The notes under the pieces were generated by a model that saw only the letters and a list, made by a program, of their open reading frames with translations, had not been told where the DNA came from and did not search any database. DNA of 64,000 nt from Morganella morganii_D (GTDB taxonomy: Bacteria; Pseudomonadota; Gammaproteobacteria; Enterobacterales; Enterobacteriaceae): contig CP173058.1 of NCBI GenBank assembly GCA_044772875.1, positions 3,100,001 through 3,164,000 of the forward strand, in the 5' to 3' direction. The position numbers and the translations under genes were made by a program. Shown one piece after another: positions 16,568 through 25,954 of this stretch (positions within the stretch are counted from its first letter, which is position 1; every line of letters starts with the position of its first letter).

Positions 16568-18649
16568 ATGAAAGGTCAACTGCTTGATGCTATCCCACTC
16601 ACGACTTTACACGGCGTCGGAGCCGGGCAGGCGGGCAAACTGGCCGGTATCGGTCTGCATACTCTTCAGGATCTGCTTTTCCATCTGCCGCTGCGTTATG
16701 AAGACCAGACCCGGCTTTATACCATCACCGATCTGTTACCGGGGATTTATGCCACGGTCAGCGGCGAAGTGCTGCGCACCGATGTGGTTTTCGGCCGTAA
16801 ACGGATGATGACCTGTCAGATAAGCGACGGAACCGGCATTTTAACCCTGCGTTTCTTTAATTTTTCGGCAGCGATGAAAAATGCACTGGCAGCCGGAAAA
16901 CAGGTCACCGCTTACGGCGAAATCCGGCGCGGCAAAAACGGTCCGGAAATTTTCCACCCGGAATACAAAGTCCGCCAGAGTGATGCTTCCGTTGAATTAC
17001 AGGAAACACTCACACCAATCTACCCGACCACCGAAGGTGTCCGCCAGGCCACGCTCCGCAAACTGCTCGATCAGGCGCTGGAGCTGCTCGATACCTGTGC
17101 CATCAATGAGTTACTGCCGCCGGAACTGACCCGTTCCATGATGAGTCTGCCGCAGGCCCTGAAAACACTCCACCGGCCACCTGCGGATACACAGTTGGCC
17201 GAACTGGAAAGTGGTCAGCATCCGGCACTGAAACGGATTGTGCTGGAAGAACTGCTGGCCCATCACCTCAGTATGCTGGCGGTCAGAGCGGGCGCGCAGC
17301 GTTATCACGCGCTGCCTCTGACATCGCAGGAAGCACTGAAAAATCAGTTTCTGGCACAGCTTCCCTTCCCGCCGACCAATGCCCAGCAGCGTGTAGTGGC
17401 GGAAATAGAGCAGGATCTGGAAAAACCGGTGCCGATGATGCGCCTGATTCAGGGGGATGTCGGTTCCGGAAAAACGCTGGTTGCCGCGCTGGCAGCACTC
17501 CGCGCTATCGCGCACGGCAAACAGGTGGCACTGATGGCACCGACAGAACTGCTGGCTGAACAGCATACCAATACCTTCCGTCAGTGGCTGGAGCCGCTGG
17601 GTATCAGCGTCGGCTGGGTTGCCGGGAAACAGAAAGGCAAGGCGCGGCTGGCACAGGAAGAAGCTATTGCCGCCGGTAATGTGACGATGGTTATCGGCAC
17701 ACATGCGATTTTTCAGGAACATATCCGTTTTCATTCCCTGGCACTGGTGATTATTGATGAGCAGCACCGTTTCGGTGTCCATCAGCGGCTGGCATTATGG
17801 GAAAAAGGCGAACAGCAGGGATTCCATCCGCACCAGCTGATTATGACCGCCACTCCCATCCCGCGCACCCTGGCAATGACTGCCTACGCGGATCTTGATA
17901 CCTCTGTTATCGACGAGCTGCCACCGGGCAGAACTCCGGTTACCACAGTGGCAATTCCGGACAGCCGCCGCCATGAAATAATTGAACGGGTACGCAGTGC
18001 CTGTCAGGACGAAAAGCGCCAGGCTTACTGGGTCTGTACACTGATTGATGAATCTGATCTGCTGGAAGCTCAGGCCGCTCAGGTCACGTTTGATGAGCTT
18101 TCCGCCACTCTGCCGGATCTGCGGGTCGGGATGGTTCACGGCCGGATGAAACCGGCAGAAAAGCAGGCGGTGATGGCGCAGTTTAAGGCTGGTGAGCTGG
18201 ATCTGCTGGTCGCCACGACGGTTATTGAAGTCGGGGTGGATGTGCCAAATGCCAGCCTGATGATCATCGAAAACCCGGAACGGCTGGGGCTGGCACAGTT
18301 GCATCAGCTGCGCGGCCGGGTCGGGCGCGGCTCTGCTGTTTCTCACTGTGTGCTGCTGTATAAAACCCCGCTGACACAGACTGCAAAACTGCGTCTTCAG
18401 GTGCTGCGGGACAGCAACGACGGCTTTGTTATCGCACAGAAAGACCTGGAAATCCGCGGGCCGGGTGAACTGCTCGGCACACGGCAAACCGGTAATGCGG
18501 AATTTAAAGTAGCGGATTTACTGCGGGATCAGGGCATGCTGCCGGAAGTACAGCGCGTGGCACGGCATCTGCACCAGAACTATCAGGAACAGGCGAAAGC
18601 CCTGATCGAACGCTGGCTGCCGGAACGCACACAATATACGAACGTATAA
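16568..18649 (+). CDS. recG: ATP-dependent DNA helicase RecG
   Basis: Branch-migrating helicase that remodels stalled forks, Holliday junctions and R-loops. It has 693 residues, as in E. coli. An N-terminal wedge/OB domain (about 1-160) is followed by the SF2 motor: Walker A GDVGSGKTLVA (about 296-306), the DExH-type box IIDEQHRFG, motif III MTATPIPRTLAMT, and C-terminal motifs VIEVGVDVPNASLM and QLRGRVGRG. The TRG-like end LLGTRQTGNAEFKVADL is also present. It is the last gene of the cluster and converges with gltS. Confidence 0.97.
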   Translation: MKGQLLDAIPLTTLHGVGAGQAGKLAGIGLHTLQDLLFHLPLRYEDQTRLYTITDLLPGIYATVSGEVLRTDVVFGRKRMMTCQISDGTGILTLRFFNFSAAMKNALAAGKQVTAYGEIRRGKNGPEIFHPEYKVRQSDASVELQETLTPIYPTTEGVRQATLRKLLDQALELLDTCAINELLPPELTRSMMSLPQALKTLHRPPADTQLAELESGQHPALKRIVLEELLAHHLSMLAVRAGAQRYHALPLTSQEALKNQFLAQLPFPPTNAQQRVVAEIEQDLEKPVPMMRLIQGDVGSGKTLVAALAALRAIAHGKQVALMAPTELLAEQHTNTFRQWLEPLGISVGWVAGKQKGKARLAQEEAIAAGNVTMVIGTHAIFQEHIRFHSLALVIIDEQHRFGVHQRLALWEKGEQQGFHPHQLIMTATPIPRTLAMTAYADLDTSVIDELPPGRTPVTTVAIPDSRRHEIIERVRSACQDEKRQAYWVCTLIDESDLLEAQAAQVTFDELSATLPDLRVGMVHGRMKPAEKQAVMAQFKAGELDLLVATTVIEVGVDVPNASLMIIENPERLGLAQLHQLRGRVGRGSAVSHCVLLYKTPLTQTAKLRLQVLRDSNDGFVIAQKDLEIRGPGELLGTRQTGNAEFKVADLLRDQGMLPEVQRVARHLHQNYQEQAKALIERWLPERTQYTNV

Positions 18650-18651
18650 TG

Positions 18652-18677
18652 AAAAAAGCCACCCGGAAGGATGGCTT
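18652..18677 (-). terminator. Terminator for gltS
   Basis: The imperfect stem AAGCCA/TGGCTT, with an inner CC/GG pair, is followed by TTTTTT on the minus strand. It lies 22 bp past the gltS stop and immediately after the recG stop, so it ends gltS. On the plus strand the T-run is lacking. Confidence 0.7.
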
Positions 18678-18698
18678 GCCTGCTTAAGGATTGTTCTG

Positions 18699-19931
18699 TT
18701 ATCCCCCCGCAACCGGGAAGACAGGTAACGCCAGAAAGAACGGAATAACCAGTGCGTTAATCAGATCCAGGAAGAACGCCCCCACCATCGGTACCACCAG
18801 GAAGGCCACATGGGAAGGACCGAAGCGATCTGTCACCGCCTGCATATTGGCAATCGCGGTTGGTGTGGCGCCCATCCCGAAACCGCAGTGACCGGCAGCC
18901 AGTACCGCAGCATCATAGTTTTTCCCCATCACCCGGTAGGTGACAAAAACAGCATACAGCGCCATAACAACAGTCTGTACCGCCAGAATAACCAGCATTG
19001 GCACCGCCAGAGACGCAATTTCCCATAATTTCAGGCTCATCAGTGCCATCGCCAGGAACAGTGACAAACTGACATTACCCAGCACCGACACCGCCCGCTC
19101 AAACACACGGTAGAAGCCCATCAGTGACAGACTGTTACTCAGAATAACCCCGATAAACAGAACACACACGAATGCCGGGATCTGGAATTTCCATTGCATC
19201 GACGTGAAGAAATCCGTCAGAACACCATACAGATAAGTACCTGCCAGCAGACAGATAGCAATCATTGCAATTGTTTCCAGCAGAACCATTGAGGTGATCA
19301 TACGTCCGGCCTGCGGTTTTTCAAACGCGGTCGGTGCTTCATCATCCTGCAGTTTAACATCGCTCATAGCCGTCTTTTTAATCAGGAAACGGGCAACCGG
19401 ACCACCAATCAGGCCGCCGAGCACCAGACCAAAGGTTGCACAGGCAATCGCGATTTCCGTTGCTGCGGTAAAACCATAACTGTCGCTGAAAATTTTACCC
19501 CAGGCAGCACCGGTACCATGGCCGCCGGAAAGAGTAATAGAACCGGCCAGCAGACCAATCAGCGGGTCAAGCCCCATCATTTTCGCCAGTGAGATACCGA
19601 CTGAGTTCTGCACAATCAGTAAGCCCACAACCGCAATCACGAAGATAAATAATGTTTTGCCGCCCGCCTTCAGGCTGGCTAAGTTGGCGTTTAACCCGAT
19701 GGTGGCAAAGAAAGCCAGCATCAGAGGGTCTTTCAGTGAATCATCAAATTTCACTTCCAGATCCATACCGGATTTGAACCCCAATAATACAATCGCGACC
19801 AGAAGACCACCGGCCACGGGTTCAGGAATAGTATACTTTTCGAGGAATGGTACAGTTTTTACGAGTTTACGTCCCAGTAATAGGACGAGTGTGGCCGCAA
19901 CCAGCGTGCCGTAAACGTCGAGTTGATACAT
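18699..19931 (-). CDS. gltS: Sodium/glutamate symporter GltS
   Basis: Na+-driven glutamate uptake carrier of the ESS family, inner membrane. It has 410 residues (E. coli 401). Two inverted halves each carry a Gly-rich re-entrant loop: SITLSGGHGTGAAWG (about 136-150) and VLAAGHCGFGMGATPTAIANM (about 345-365). The start MYQLDVYGTLVAATLVLLLGRKLV matches the family. It is convergent to recG and divergent from xanP, the same order as in E. coli. Confidence 0.95.
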   Translation of the reverse strand: MYQLDVYGTLVAATLVLLLGRKLVKTVPFLEKYTIPEPVAGGLLVAIVLLGFKSGMDLEVKFDDSLKDPLMLAFFATIGLNANLASLKAGGKTLFIFVIAVVGLLIVQNSVGISLAKMMGLDPLIGLLAGSITLSGGHGTGAAWGKIFSDSYGFTAATEIAIACATFGLVLGGLIGGPVARFLIKKTAMSDVKLQDDEAPTAFEKPQAGRMITSMVLLETIAMIAICLLAGTYLYGVLTDFFTSMQWKFQIPAFVCVLFIGVILSNSLSLMGFYRVFERAVSVLGNVSLSLFLAMALMSLKLWEIASLAVPMLVILAVQTVVMALYAVFVTYRVMGKNYDAAVLAAGHCGFGMGATPTAIANMQAVTDRFGPSHVAFLVVPMVGAFFLDLINALVIPFFLALPVFPVAGG

Positions 19932-20104
19932 TCACGTACCCCTTTTATTGTTGGTATTTGTTACATCAGTATCGCGTTAATAACGTCCCTATTACGCAAA
20001 AGGAAAAAGCAGGTATCCGGATTAAAGAAAAAAAAGCGGATAAAAACAAGTTAAAATAAATAAAACTGTGATTATATTCCGCTATAAAAAATAACATCTC
20101 ACCC

Positions 20105-20120
20105 GCGCAAACGATTGCTT
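20105..20120 (+). promoter_or_regulatory. PurR-like box upstream of xanP
   Basis: GCGCAAACGATTGCTT matches 13 of 16 positions of the E. coli PurR palindrome ACGCAAACGTTTGCGT, 53 bp ahead of the xanP start. Repression of purine uptake by PurR with hypoxanthine or guanine is the expected logic. The site match is seen; the regulation is inferred. Confidence 0.55.
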
Positions 20121-20172
20121 TTGTGCCGCAGATCATTAAAATACGGAAATTGCTTATTCCGGACCTTTTGAC

Positions 20173-21558
20173 ATGAACTCTGCAATTTCTGACAAAACCA
20201 GTGTAACACCCGCGATTAACACAAATAGTGAACTCATTTACCGCCTGGAAGATCGTCCGCCGCTGCCGCAGACACTCTTTGCTGCCTGTCAGCATCTGCT
20301 GGCGATGTTTGTGGCGGTCATTACGCCGGGATTACTTATCGCCCAGGCGCTCGGCCTTTCCGCTCTCGATACCCAGCGGATTATCAGTATGTCACTGTTC
20401 GCTTCCGGGCTGGCATCACTGCTGCAAATCCGCACCTGGGGACCGGTCGGCTCCGGGCTGCTCTCCATTCAGGGCACCAGCTTTAACTTTGTTGCCCCGC
20501 TGATTATGGGTGGTATGGCACTGAAAAATAACGGTGTGGATACTGAAGGGATGATGGCGGCCCTGTTCGGCACACTGATGCTGGCAGCCATGACAGAAGT
20601 GATCCTCTCCCGTTTCCTGCACCTGGCGCGCCGTATTATCACGCCGCTGGTGTCCGGTGTGGTGGTGATGATTATCGGACTCTCGCTGATCCAGGTCGGG
20701 CTGACCTCCATCGGCGGCGGTTATGCCGCAATGGCGGATAACACTTTCGGATCCGCCAATAACCTGATCCTCGCCGGTATTGTGCTGGCCGTGATTGTGC
20801 TGCTTAACCGCCAGAAAAACCCGTATCTGCGTGTTGCTTCTCTGGTACTGGCCATGACGGCGGGCTATCTTGCCGCCTGGTGGATGGGAATGCTGCCGGA
20901 TAACCATACGGAAATCCCGCAGGAATTGGTGGTGATCCCGGCGCCGCTCTATTACGGCTTATCCATCGACCGGAACCTCCTGCTGCCGCTGATTCTGATT
21001 TTTATGGTGACTTCACTGGAAACCATCGGTGATATCACCGCCACGTCTGATGTATCAGAGCAGCCGGTATCCGGCCCGCTCTATATGAAGCGGCTGAAAG
21101 GCGGCGTGCTGGCGAACGGATTGAATTCCGCTCTCTCAGCGGTCTTTAACACCTTCCCGAACTCCTGCTTCGGGCAAAATAACGGTGTGATCCAGCTGAC
21201 CGGTGTTGCCAGCCGTTATGTGGGTTATGTGGTGGCGCTGATGCTGATCGTGCTGGGGCTGTTCCCGGCCGTGGCCGGATTTGTACAGCACATTCCGGAG
21301 CCGGTACTCGGCGGCGCAACCATTGTAATGTTCGGGACTATTGCGGCATCCGGCGTGCGGATTGTTTCACGCGAAACCCTGAACCGCCGGGCAATTATGA
21401 TTATTGCGCTGTCGCTGGCTGTCGGGATGGGAGTCTCCCAGCAGCCGCTAATCCTGCAATTTGCGCCGGACTGGCTGAAAACCCTGCTTTCTTCCGGAAT
21501 TGCTGCGGGCGGCCTGACCGCGATTGCCCTGAACCTGATTTTCCCGCCGGAAAAATAA
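20173..21558 (+). CDS. xanP: Xanthine permease XanP
   Basis: Proton-driven xanthine uptake carrier of the NCS2/NAT family, inner membrane. It has 461 residues (E. coli 463) and about 14 helices. Signatures are QTLFAACQHLLAMFVAVITP near residue 34, GPVGSGLLSIQGTSFNF, the TM8 segment LETIGDITATSDVSEQP and the NAT motif FGQNNGVIQLTGVASRYVG. The sequence NSELIYRLEDRPPLPQTLF is almost identical to E. coli XanP. It is followed by yicH after 130 bp, as in E. coli. Confidence 0.94.
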   Translation: MNSAISDKTSVTPAINTNSELIYRLEDRPPLPQTLFAACQHLLAMFVAVITPGLLIAQALGLSALDTQRIISMSLFASGLASLLQIRTWGPVGSGLLSIQGTSFNFVAPLIMGGMALKNNGVDTEGMMAALFGTLMLAAMTEVILSRFLHLARRIITPLVSGVVVMIIGLSLIQVGLTSIGGGYAAMADNTFGSANNLILAGIVLAVIVLLNRQKNPYLRVASLVLAMTAGYLAAWWMGMLPDNHTEIPQELVVIPAPLYYGLSIDRNLLLPLILIFMVTSLETIGDITATSDVSEQPVSGPLYMKRLKGGVLANGLNSALSAVFNTFPNSCFGQNNGVIQLTGVASRYVGYVVALMLIVLGLFPAVAGFVQHIPEPVLGGATIVMFGTIAASGVRIVSRETLNRRAIMIIALSLAVGMGVSQQPLILQFAPDWLKTLLSSGIAAGGLTAIALNLIFPPEK

Positions 21559-21688
21559 TCATCTGTTTAACCGCGTGACCGGAAACGGTCACGCGTGCTG
21601 CACTGCGCGGAAAAACCGCGATAATCCTTGTCACCATAAAGAGCCTCACGCTAGTATGCCCTCAGGATTATCTTTCGGGGAGCGCATT

Positions 21689-23443
21689 ATGAAATGGTTG
21701 GGACGGGCTGTTTTCTGGCTGATAACACTGGTTATTATCTTTATCGTTGCCACTGCCCTTGTGGTGCAGACATCATGGGGCACAAAACAAATTTCAGCCC
21801 TTATCAGTGACAACACGCGCTACAAAGTATCGCTTTCCGCGATAAGTCACTCACTCTCCTCCCCTTCACTTATTTCACTCAGTGATATCAGCATCAGCAC
21901 AGTTTCCGGCGATTTTGCCCTGGAAGCAGCCAATGTTGAGCTGACACTGGACTGGCGCAGTTTCTCTGAACCCGGCTGGTTTGCCCGTATTATTGTGCAG
22001 AAAGGGGATATCGAAATTTCTGATGCTGCTGACAGCGGCACCCTGCCGGTCAGCGCCGGGTTATTACAACTCAATCAGACAACGGTCCGGCGCACCGACG
22101 GCAACCGGGTCATTGATGCGGAAGGCGTCACCGGCGGAATCACACCGTGGCAGCCGCAGGGCAGTGACCTGACCGGAAACGGCAAATACCAGTTTTCCGC
22201 CAACAGTCTGAATTACTACGGACTGCCGCTGAAAAATATCCTGACACAAGGCGAGGTCAGCGGAAAACAATTCACGTTTGATAACCTGACCGCCACACTC
22301 GAAAACGGCCTGCTCACCGCCACCGGACGCCGCAGCGCCGAAGGACAGTGGCAGCTTGATAATCTGCTGCTCAATGATATCCGCTGGCAGACACCACAAT
22401 CGCTGACACAGCTGGCGGACAGTACAGAAGGTCTGCCGGATATTCAGGCCAAAAATATCACTGCCACGAATATCAAGCTTGAAGGTCATCAGTGGGCTGT
22501 TAACTATCTGGAAGGCACTGTCAAAAATCTGGCCTTTAAACAAGGGCGCTGGCAGACGGACAACGGACAGGCAGATATCGCCGTGGCAGATCTGACACTC
22601 AGCGAACAGCATTTCTCCGACATTATCAGCACCCTGGAACTGCGCGGCGATCAGATAGCTGTCAACCGCCTGACCGGCCGTTATGATAAAAGCATTCTGC
22701 GCTTTACCGGGGACTGGAACCGCGCTACCCGGACACTGAATATCACCAGCGGTGTCGCCGACAACCTGCTGTACAGTTTCCCGGAACAATGGTTCTCTGC
22801 ATTACAGGAATCCGCCCCGCAGGGAATTGATACTATCCGCTTACAGGATATTAAGGTCTCCAATGCACTGCTGATTGATACACAACCGGTTTTCCCGTTC
22901 CAGCTCACCAATGTGAACGGCTACATCAAAACCATACAGATTCTGAAATCCGGTCAGTGGGGATTATGGGACGGCGAACTTTCTGTCAGTGCCGGAAATG
23001 CCACCTTTAACCGTGTCGAACTGCACCGCCCGTATCTGACACTGACTGCCGGGGCTGACAGCGCGGCAACCACACAATTTGCCGCCTCCGCCGGTGAGGG
23101 ACTGCTGAAAATGCAGTTTCAGACCACACTATCCGGCACCGCACCTTTCAGTTTCACATTACAGGCAACCGGTGCGGACAGTCAGATCCTGTCACAATGG
23201 GGCTGGCAGCCTGCTCCACTGACCGGCAGCGCCAATTACACACTGCGCCTGGACGGACAACTGCGGGCAGCGGATATCCGCAGCACACTGAACGGCATGC
23301 TCTCCGGACAGGATAAACAGGGTAATCAGATAAACCGGGCGATCACACAGGGACAAATGAGTAATACCCCGGTATTCGCAGAGCCGGTACCTTCTGCCCC
23401 GCCTGCACAGCGGGTGATCCCGGATAACGGGGAAATTAAGTAA
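21689..23443 (+). CDS. yicH: AsmA-like protein YicH
   Basis: Member of the AsmA/TamB/YhdP group of inner-membrane anchored proteins thought to bridge lipids across the periplasm; YicH itself has no settled role. It has 584 residues (E. coli 569). A single N-terminal membrane anchor (AVFWLITLVIIFIVATALVV) is followed by a large periplasmic beta-rich region. Conserved islands with E. coli YicH include QTSWGTKQISALIS, NYLEGTVKNLAF..GRWQT, QWGWQPAPLTGSANYTL and the mid-protein FPFQLTNVNGY. ATG 21689 is chosen because GGGGAG lies seven bases upstream; the open frame extends further but without a site. Confidence 0.86.
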   Translation: MKWLGRAVFWLITLVIIFIVATALVVQTSWGTKQISALISDNTRYKVSLSAISHSLSSPSLISLSDISISTVSGDFALEAANVELTLDWRSFSEPGWFARIIVQKGDIEISDAADSGTLPVSAGLLQLNQTTVRRTDGNRVIDAEGVTGGITPWQPQGSDLTGNGKYQFSANSLNYYGLPLKNILTQGEVSGKQFTFDNLTATLENGLLTATGRRSAEGQWQLDNLLLNDIRWQTPQSLTQLADSTEGLPDIQAKNITATNIKLEGHQWAVNYLEGTVKNLAFKQGRWQTDNGQADIAVADLTLSEQHFSDIISTLELRGDQIAVNRLTGRYDKSILRFTGDWNRATRTLNITSGVADNLLYSFPEQWFSALQESAPQGIDTIRLQDIKVSNALLIDTQPVFPFQLTNVNGYIKTIQILKSGQWGLWDGELSVSAGNATFNRVELHRPYLTLTAGADSAATTQFAASAGEGLLKMQFQTTLSGTAPFSFTLQATGADSQILSQWGWQPAPLTGSANYTLRLDGQLRAADIRSTLNGMLSGQDKQGNQINRAITQGQMSNTPVFAEPVPSAPPAQRVIPDNGEIK

Positions 23444-23458
23444 CCCCTGTTGATACAG

Positions 23459-23670
23459 AAACAGCGCCTTATGGCGCTATTTTTCTTTTATCGGTAACAC
23501 GGCGGGTTATGTGCCGTGATGATAACAGGCAAGCGAACGAAAAGCGTAAGCGCCATGGATGGCGCGATCCGAGCGTACAGGGATGTGTTTACAGCGTCTT
23601 TTCTTTTTGCCTGTTATCAGAGCATCCCGGATCTGACAGATTTGCTCAACAGCGCCATAAGGCGCTGTTT
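23459..23670. repeat. Nested palindromic intergenic element between yicH and fabY
   Basis: The outer arms are perfect 20-bp inverted copies (AAACAGCGCCTTATGGCGCT at 23459-23478 and its complement at 23651-23670), and each arm can also fold on itself. Inside is a second inverted pair: TGATAACAGGCAA at 23520-23532 and TTGCCTGTTATCA at 23607-23619. The core holds GCGCCAT-GG-ATGGCGC, then GAGCGTACAGGGATG. This last phrase looks to me like a dispersed repeat family of enteric and related genomes (recollection, not a search). The left arm with its following ATTTTTCTTTTA also works as the yicH terminator. The structure resembles a small palindromic repeat or MITE-like unit. Confidence 0.7.
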
Positions 23671-23676
23671 TACCCG

Positions 23677-24594
23677 TTACTCCGCGCAGTGTTTCTGGCC
23701 GGGCAGCACCATATAGGTGCCGGTAAAGACCGCACCGACCTCATCACCCTGCCCGACGGTCACTTCCAGCTTAATCCGCGCTTTGCTGCCGCGCGCCAGG
23801 CGATCCAGATCACCGCTGAGTTTATCGCGGGAAGCAACGGCCTCCGGTCTGCCTGCCACCGCCTTGCGGTAACGGATATTGGCATCCACCAGCACAATAT
23901 CACCGTCCAGAGAATTTTCCTGTAACAGCAGCCAGATAAGTCCCCAGCCGGTCAGTGTCGCCATGGAGAACTGACTGCCGGCAAAAATCGTCTGATGCAG
24001 ATTCTGATTCGGCCCTTCCGGCATAGTGGTCATAAATTCCTGACCGGTATACTGCGTAATACGAATCCCCATTTTTTCACTCAGGGGGATGGTTTCATAC
24101 CATGCTTTCTGTAATTCAGCACACCAGTCGGGACGATGCAGAATCGCATCGAGGGTTTCAACGGATTTAATCATAAAAAAATGACGAACAGGCGTCGTTT
24201 GCGGGCCTGTAATCGGTCCTCTGTTTTCAAAACCTGATTTTTCAAAAAATGCGACCGCTTCCTCACGGGCACTACAGACAATCCGCTTAACACCTTCCTG
24301 ACGGGCCACTGATTCCAGTGCGCGCGCAATCAATGTCCCCAGCCCGCGTCCCTGCATCTGCGGATCAACTGCCAGAAAGCGGATCGCGCCTTCATTTTCT
24401 GCATTGATATACAAACGGCCGGCAGCCACAGGCTGTCCGGTTTCATCCACCACCATCTGATGATGTGCATAGGTATCATAGCCGTCCTTTTCCGACCCCT
24501 GAGGCTGATTCAGCGGCTTACGCAGCATCGCCCAGCGGAAATAAAAATAGCTTTCCAGCTCCTGATCGGTTTTTGGTACACGTAAATGATACAT
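23677..24594 (-). CDS. fabY: FabY/YiiD, GNAT plus thioesterase-like fatty-acid initiation protein
   Basis: E. coli YiiD (FabY) is reported to support fatty-acid synthesis initiation. The 305-residue protein has two parts. The first is an N-terminal GNAT acetyltransferase domain (about 1-145) with the acetyl-CoA loop DPQMQGRGLGTLIA. The second is a C-terminal YiiD-type hotdog/thioesterase domain (about 155-300) with FAGSQFSMATLTGWGLIWLLL. ATG 24594 (MYHLRVPKT) has AGGAG eight bases upstream. E. coli annotation begins 16 residues earlier; here a longer frame exists but the ribosome site favours MYHL. It is the last gene of the yihX-dtd-fabY run. Confidence 0.88.
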   Translation of the reverse strand: MYHLRVPKTDQELESYFYFRWAMLRKPLNQPQGSEKDGYDTYAHHQMVVDETGQPVAAGRLYINAENEGAIRFLAVDPQMQGRGLGTLIARALESVARQEGVKRIVCSAREEAVAFFEKSGFENRGPITGPQTTPVRHFFMIKSVETLDAILHRPDWCAELQKAWYETIPLSEKMGIRITQYTGQEFMTTMPEGPNQNLHQTIFAGSQFSMATLTGWGLIWLLLQENSLDGDIVLVDANIRYRKAVAGRPEAVASRDKLSGDLDRLARGSKARIKLEVTVGQGDEVGAVFTGTYMVLPGQKHCAE

Positions 24595-24644
24595 CGCACT
24601 TTCTCCTGTCAGTGGTAACCGGTGACCGGCCTGAGACTCTTGTA

Positions 24645-25082
24645 TCATACCTGCAGCCAGAAAGTGACCGGACCATCGTTTGTCAGACTGACCTGCATGT
24701 CTGCCGCAAACCGGCCTGTTTCCGTCACCATTCCTGCTGCACGGCACTGCGATACAAAGTGCTCATATAAGGTATTGGCTTTTTCCGGTGCCGCGCCGTT
24801 TGAAAACCCCGGGCGCATTCCTTTTTGTGTTTCCGCTGCTAAGGTGAACTGTGACACTACCAGCAACTGACCGCCGGACTGTGCCACATTCAGGTTCATT
24901 TTTCCGTCCGCATCACTGAAAATGCGGTAACCCATCACTTTCTCACTCAGTCGTTTTGATTTTTGTTCGTCGTCATCCCGCTCAACACCCAGAAGAACCA
25001 GTAATCCGGGACCGATTTCACCGGCAATTTCTCCGGCGATCCGGACATCCGCGCGGGTCACACGCTGTATTAATGCAATCAT
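24645..25082 (-). CDS. dtd: D-aminoacyl-tRNA deacylase
   Basis: Hydrolyses D-aminoacyl-tRNA (and mischarged Gly-tRNA-Ala), proofreading chirality in translation. It has 145 residues, identical in length to E. coli Dtd. The start MIALIQRVTRADVRI, the LLVVSQFTLAAET motif and the MRPGFSNGAAPEKA segment (the Gly/Pro cross-subunit motif region) are typical. It lies 33 bp downstream of yihX and 50 bp upstream of fabY on the same strand. In E. coli, rbn (yihY) sits between yihX and dtd; it is absent here. Confidence 0.95.
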   Translation of the reverse strand: MIALIQRVTRADVRIAGEIAGEIGPGLLVLLGVERDDDEQKSKRLSEKVMGYRIFSDADGKMNLNVAQSGGQLLVVSQFTLAAETQKGMRPGFSNGAAPEKANTLYEHFVSQCRAAGMVTETGRFAADMQVSLTNDGPVTFWLQV

Positions 25083-25115
25083 GTCATATCCGTTTAAAAA
25101 ACAATCAAATACGAA

Positions 25116-25733
25116 TTACTCAGTCACTTCAGCTGAAAAATCATACTCTGCAAAATAACGGGAGACCGTGTCGCGATCGGTGACAAACACGCCATTGATA
25201 CCGAGCGCAATTGCCGCATCCACGTTTTCACGGACATCATCAAAGAACACCGCGTCCTGCGGCTCAAATTCTTCGGTTTCAAGCAAATACTGATAGATAT
25301 CCGGGTCCGGCTTGCGCAGCCCCAGATCCTGGGAGAGATACAGGAAATCCGCAGAAGCGGCGATTTCCGGATAGTGCTGCGGCCAGTAATCCTGATGCAG
25401 ACGGTTGGTGTTAGAAAGCACCACCACGCGGTGTCCCTGCTCACGCAGCCTGTTCATGATATCAATCACATCAGGGCGGACAGAGATAAAGATAGCCTGC
25501 CAGCCTTCGGCAAACTCATCGAAACTCAGCGACATACCCAGCTCATCATTAATGGCTTCGGCAAATTCAACATCTGAAATTTTGCCGCATTCATGCTGTT
25601 TAAAGGTCTCACCGTGAATAAAATCACTGTTCAGTTCAGACAGCGGCTTGCCGCTTAAATTACTCCAGACTGATAAAACACGTTTAAAATCAATATCAAT
25701 AATGACATTACCCATGTCAAAGATATAAAGCAT
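25116..25733 (-). CDS. yihX: HAD-family sugar phosphatase YihX
   Basis: Cytosolic haloacid-dehalogenase phosphatase; E. coli YihX hydrolyses alpha-D-glucose-1-phosphate. It has 205 residues (E. coli 199). HAD motif I FDMGNVIIDID near the N-terminus places the nucleophile Asp. Motif II lies in VVVLSNTNRLH (Asn/Thr), and motif IV in DAVFFDDVRENVDAA. The cap region HEYWPQHYP-like segment is also present. It heads the yihX-dtd-fabY run. Confidence 0.92.
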   Translation of the reverse strand: MLYIFDMGNVIIDIDFKRVLSVWSNLSGKPLSELNSDFIHGETFKQHECGKISDVEFAEAINDELGMSLSFDEFAEGWQAIFISVRPDVIDIMNRLREQGHRVVVLSNTNRLHQDYWPQHYPEIAASADFLYLSQDLGLRKPDPDIYQYLLETEEFEPQDAVFFDDVRENVDAAIALGINGVFVTDRDTVSRYFAEYDFSAEVTE

Positions 25734-25892
25734 ACCATCCCTCCGGGTTGATGAATTATTTTTACTCTACCCGCAGACTCCCTTCCTGAACAGAGTGAAA
25801 ACCGTTTTCGGTGAGAAAAAATATCCGGGGCTGCGATCCCCGCCCATATTTCCGCATCGTTATCAGTCTGTGACCGGCATGTAACGACAGAC

Positions 25893-25926
25893 AAAAAAAG
25901 CTCAGGGCGCCCGGAGGCGCCCTGAG
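25893..25926 (-). terminator. Terminator for typA
   Basis: An 11-bp GC-rich stem (CTCAGGGCGCC / GGCGCCCTGAG) with a 4-nt loop is followed by seven T on the minus strand. It lies 28 bp past the typA stop. It is a strong Rho-independent terminator that separates typA from yihX. Confidence 0.9.
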
Positions 25927-25954
25927 TGGCATGAATCAAAACAACCGGCAGAGA

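Noticed and set aside
23509..23925. A 138-codon plus-strand frame over the palindromic element
   Set aside because: Its first part is a translation of the repeat and the rest is antisense to fabY; such translated repeats commonly appear as spurious proteins.
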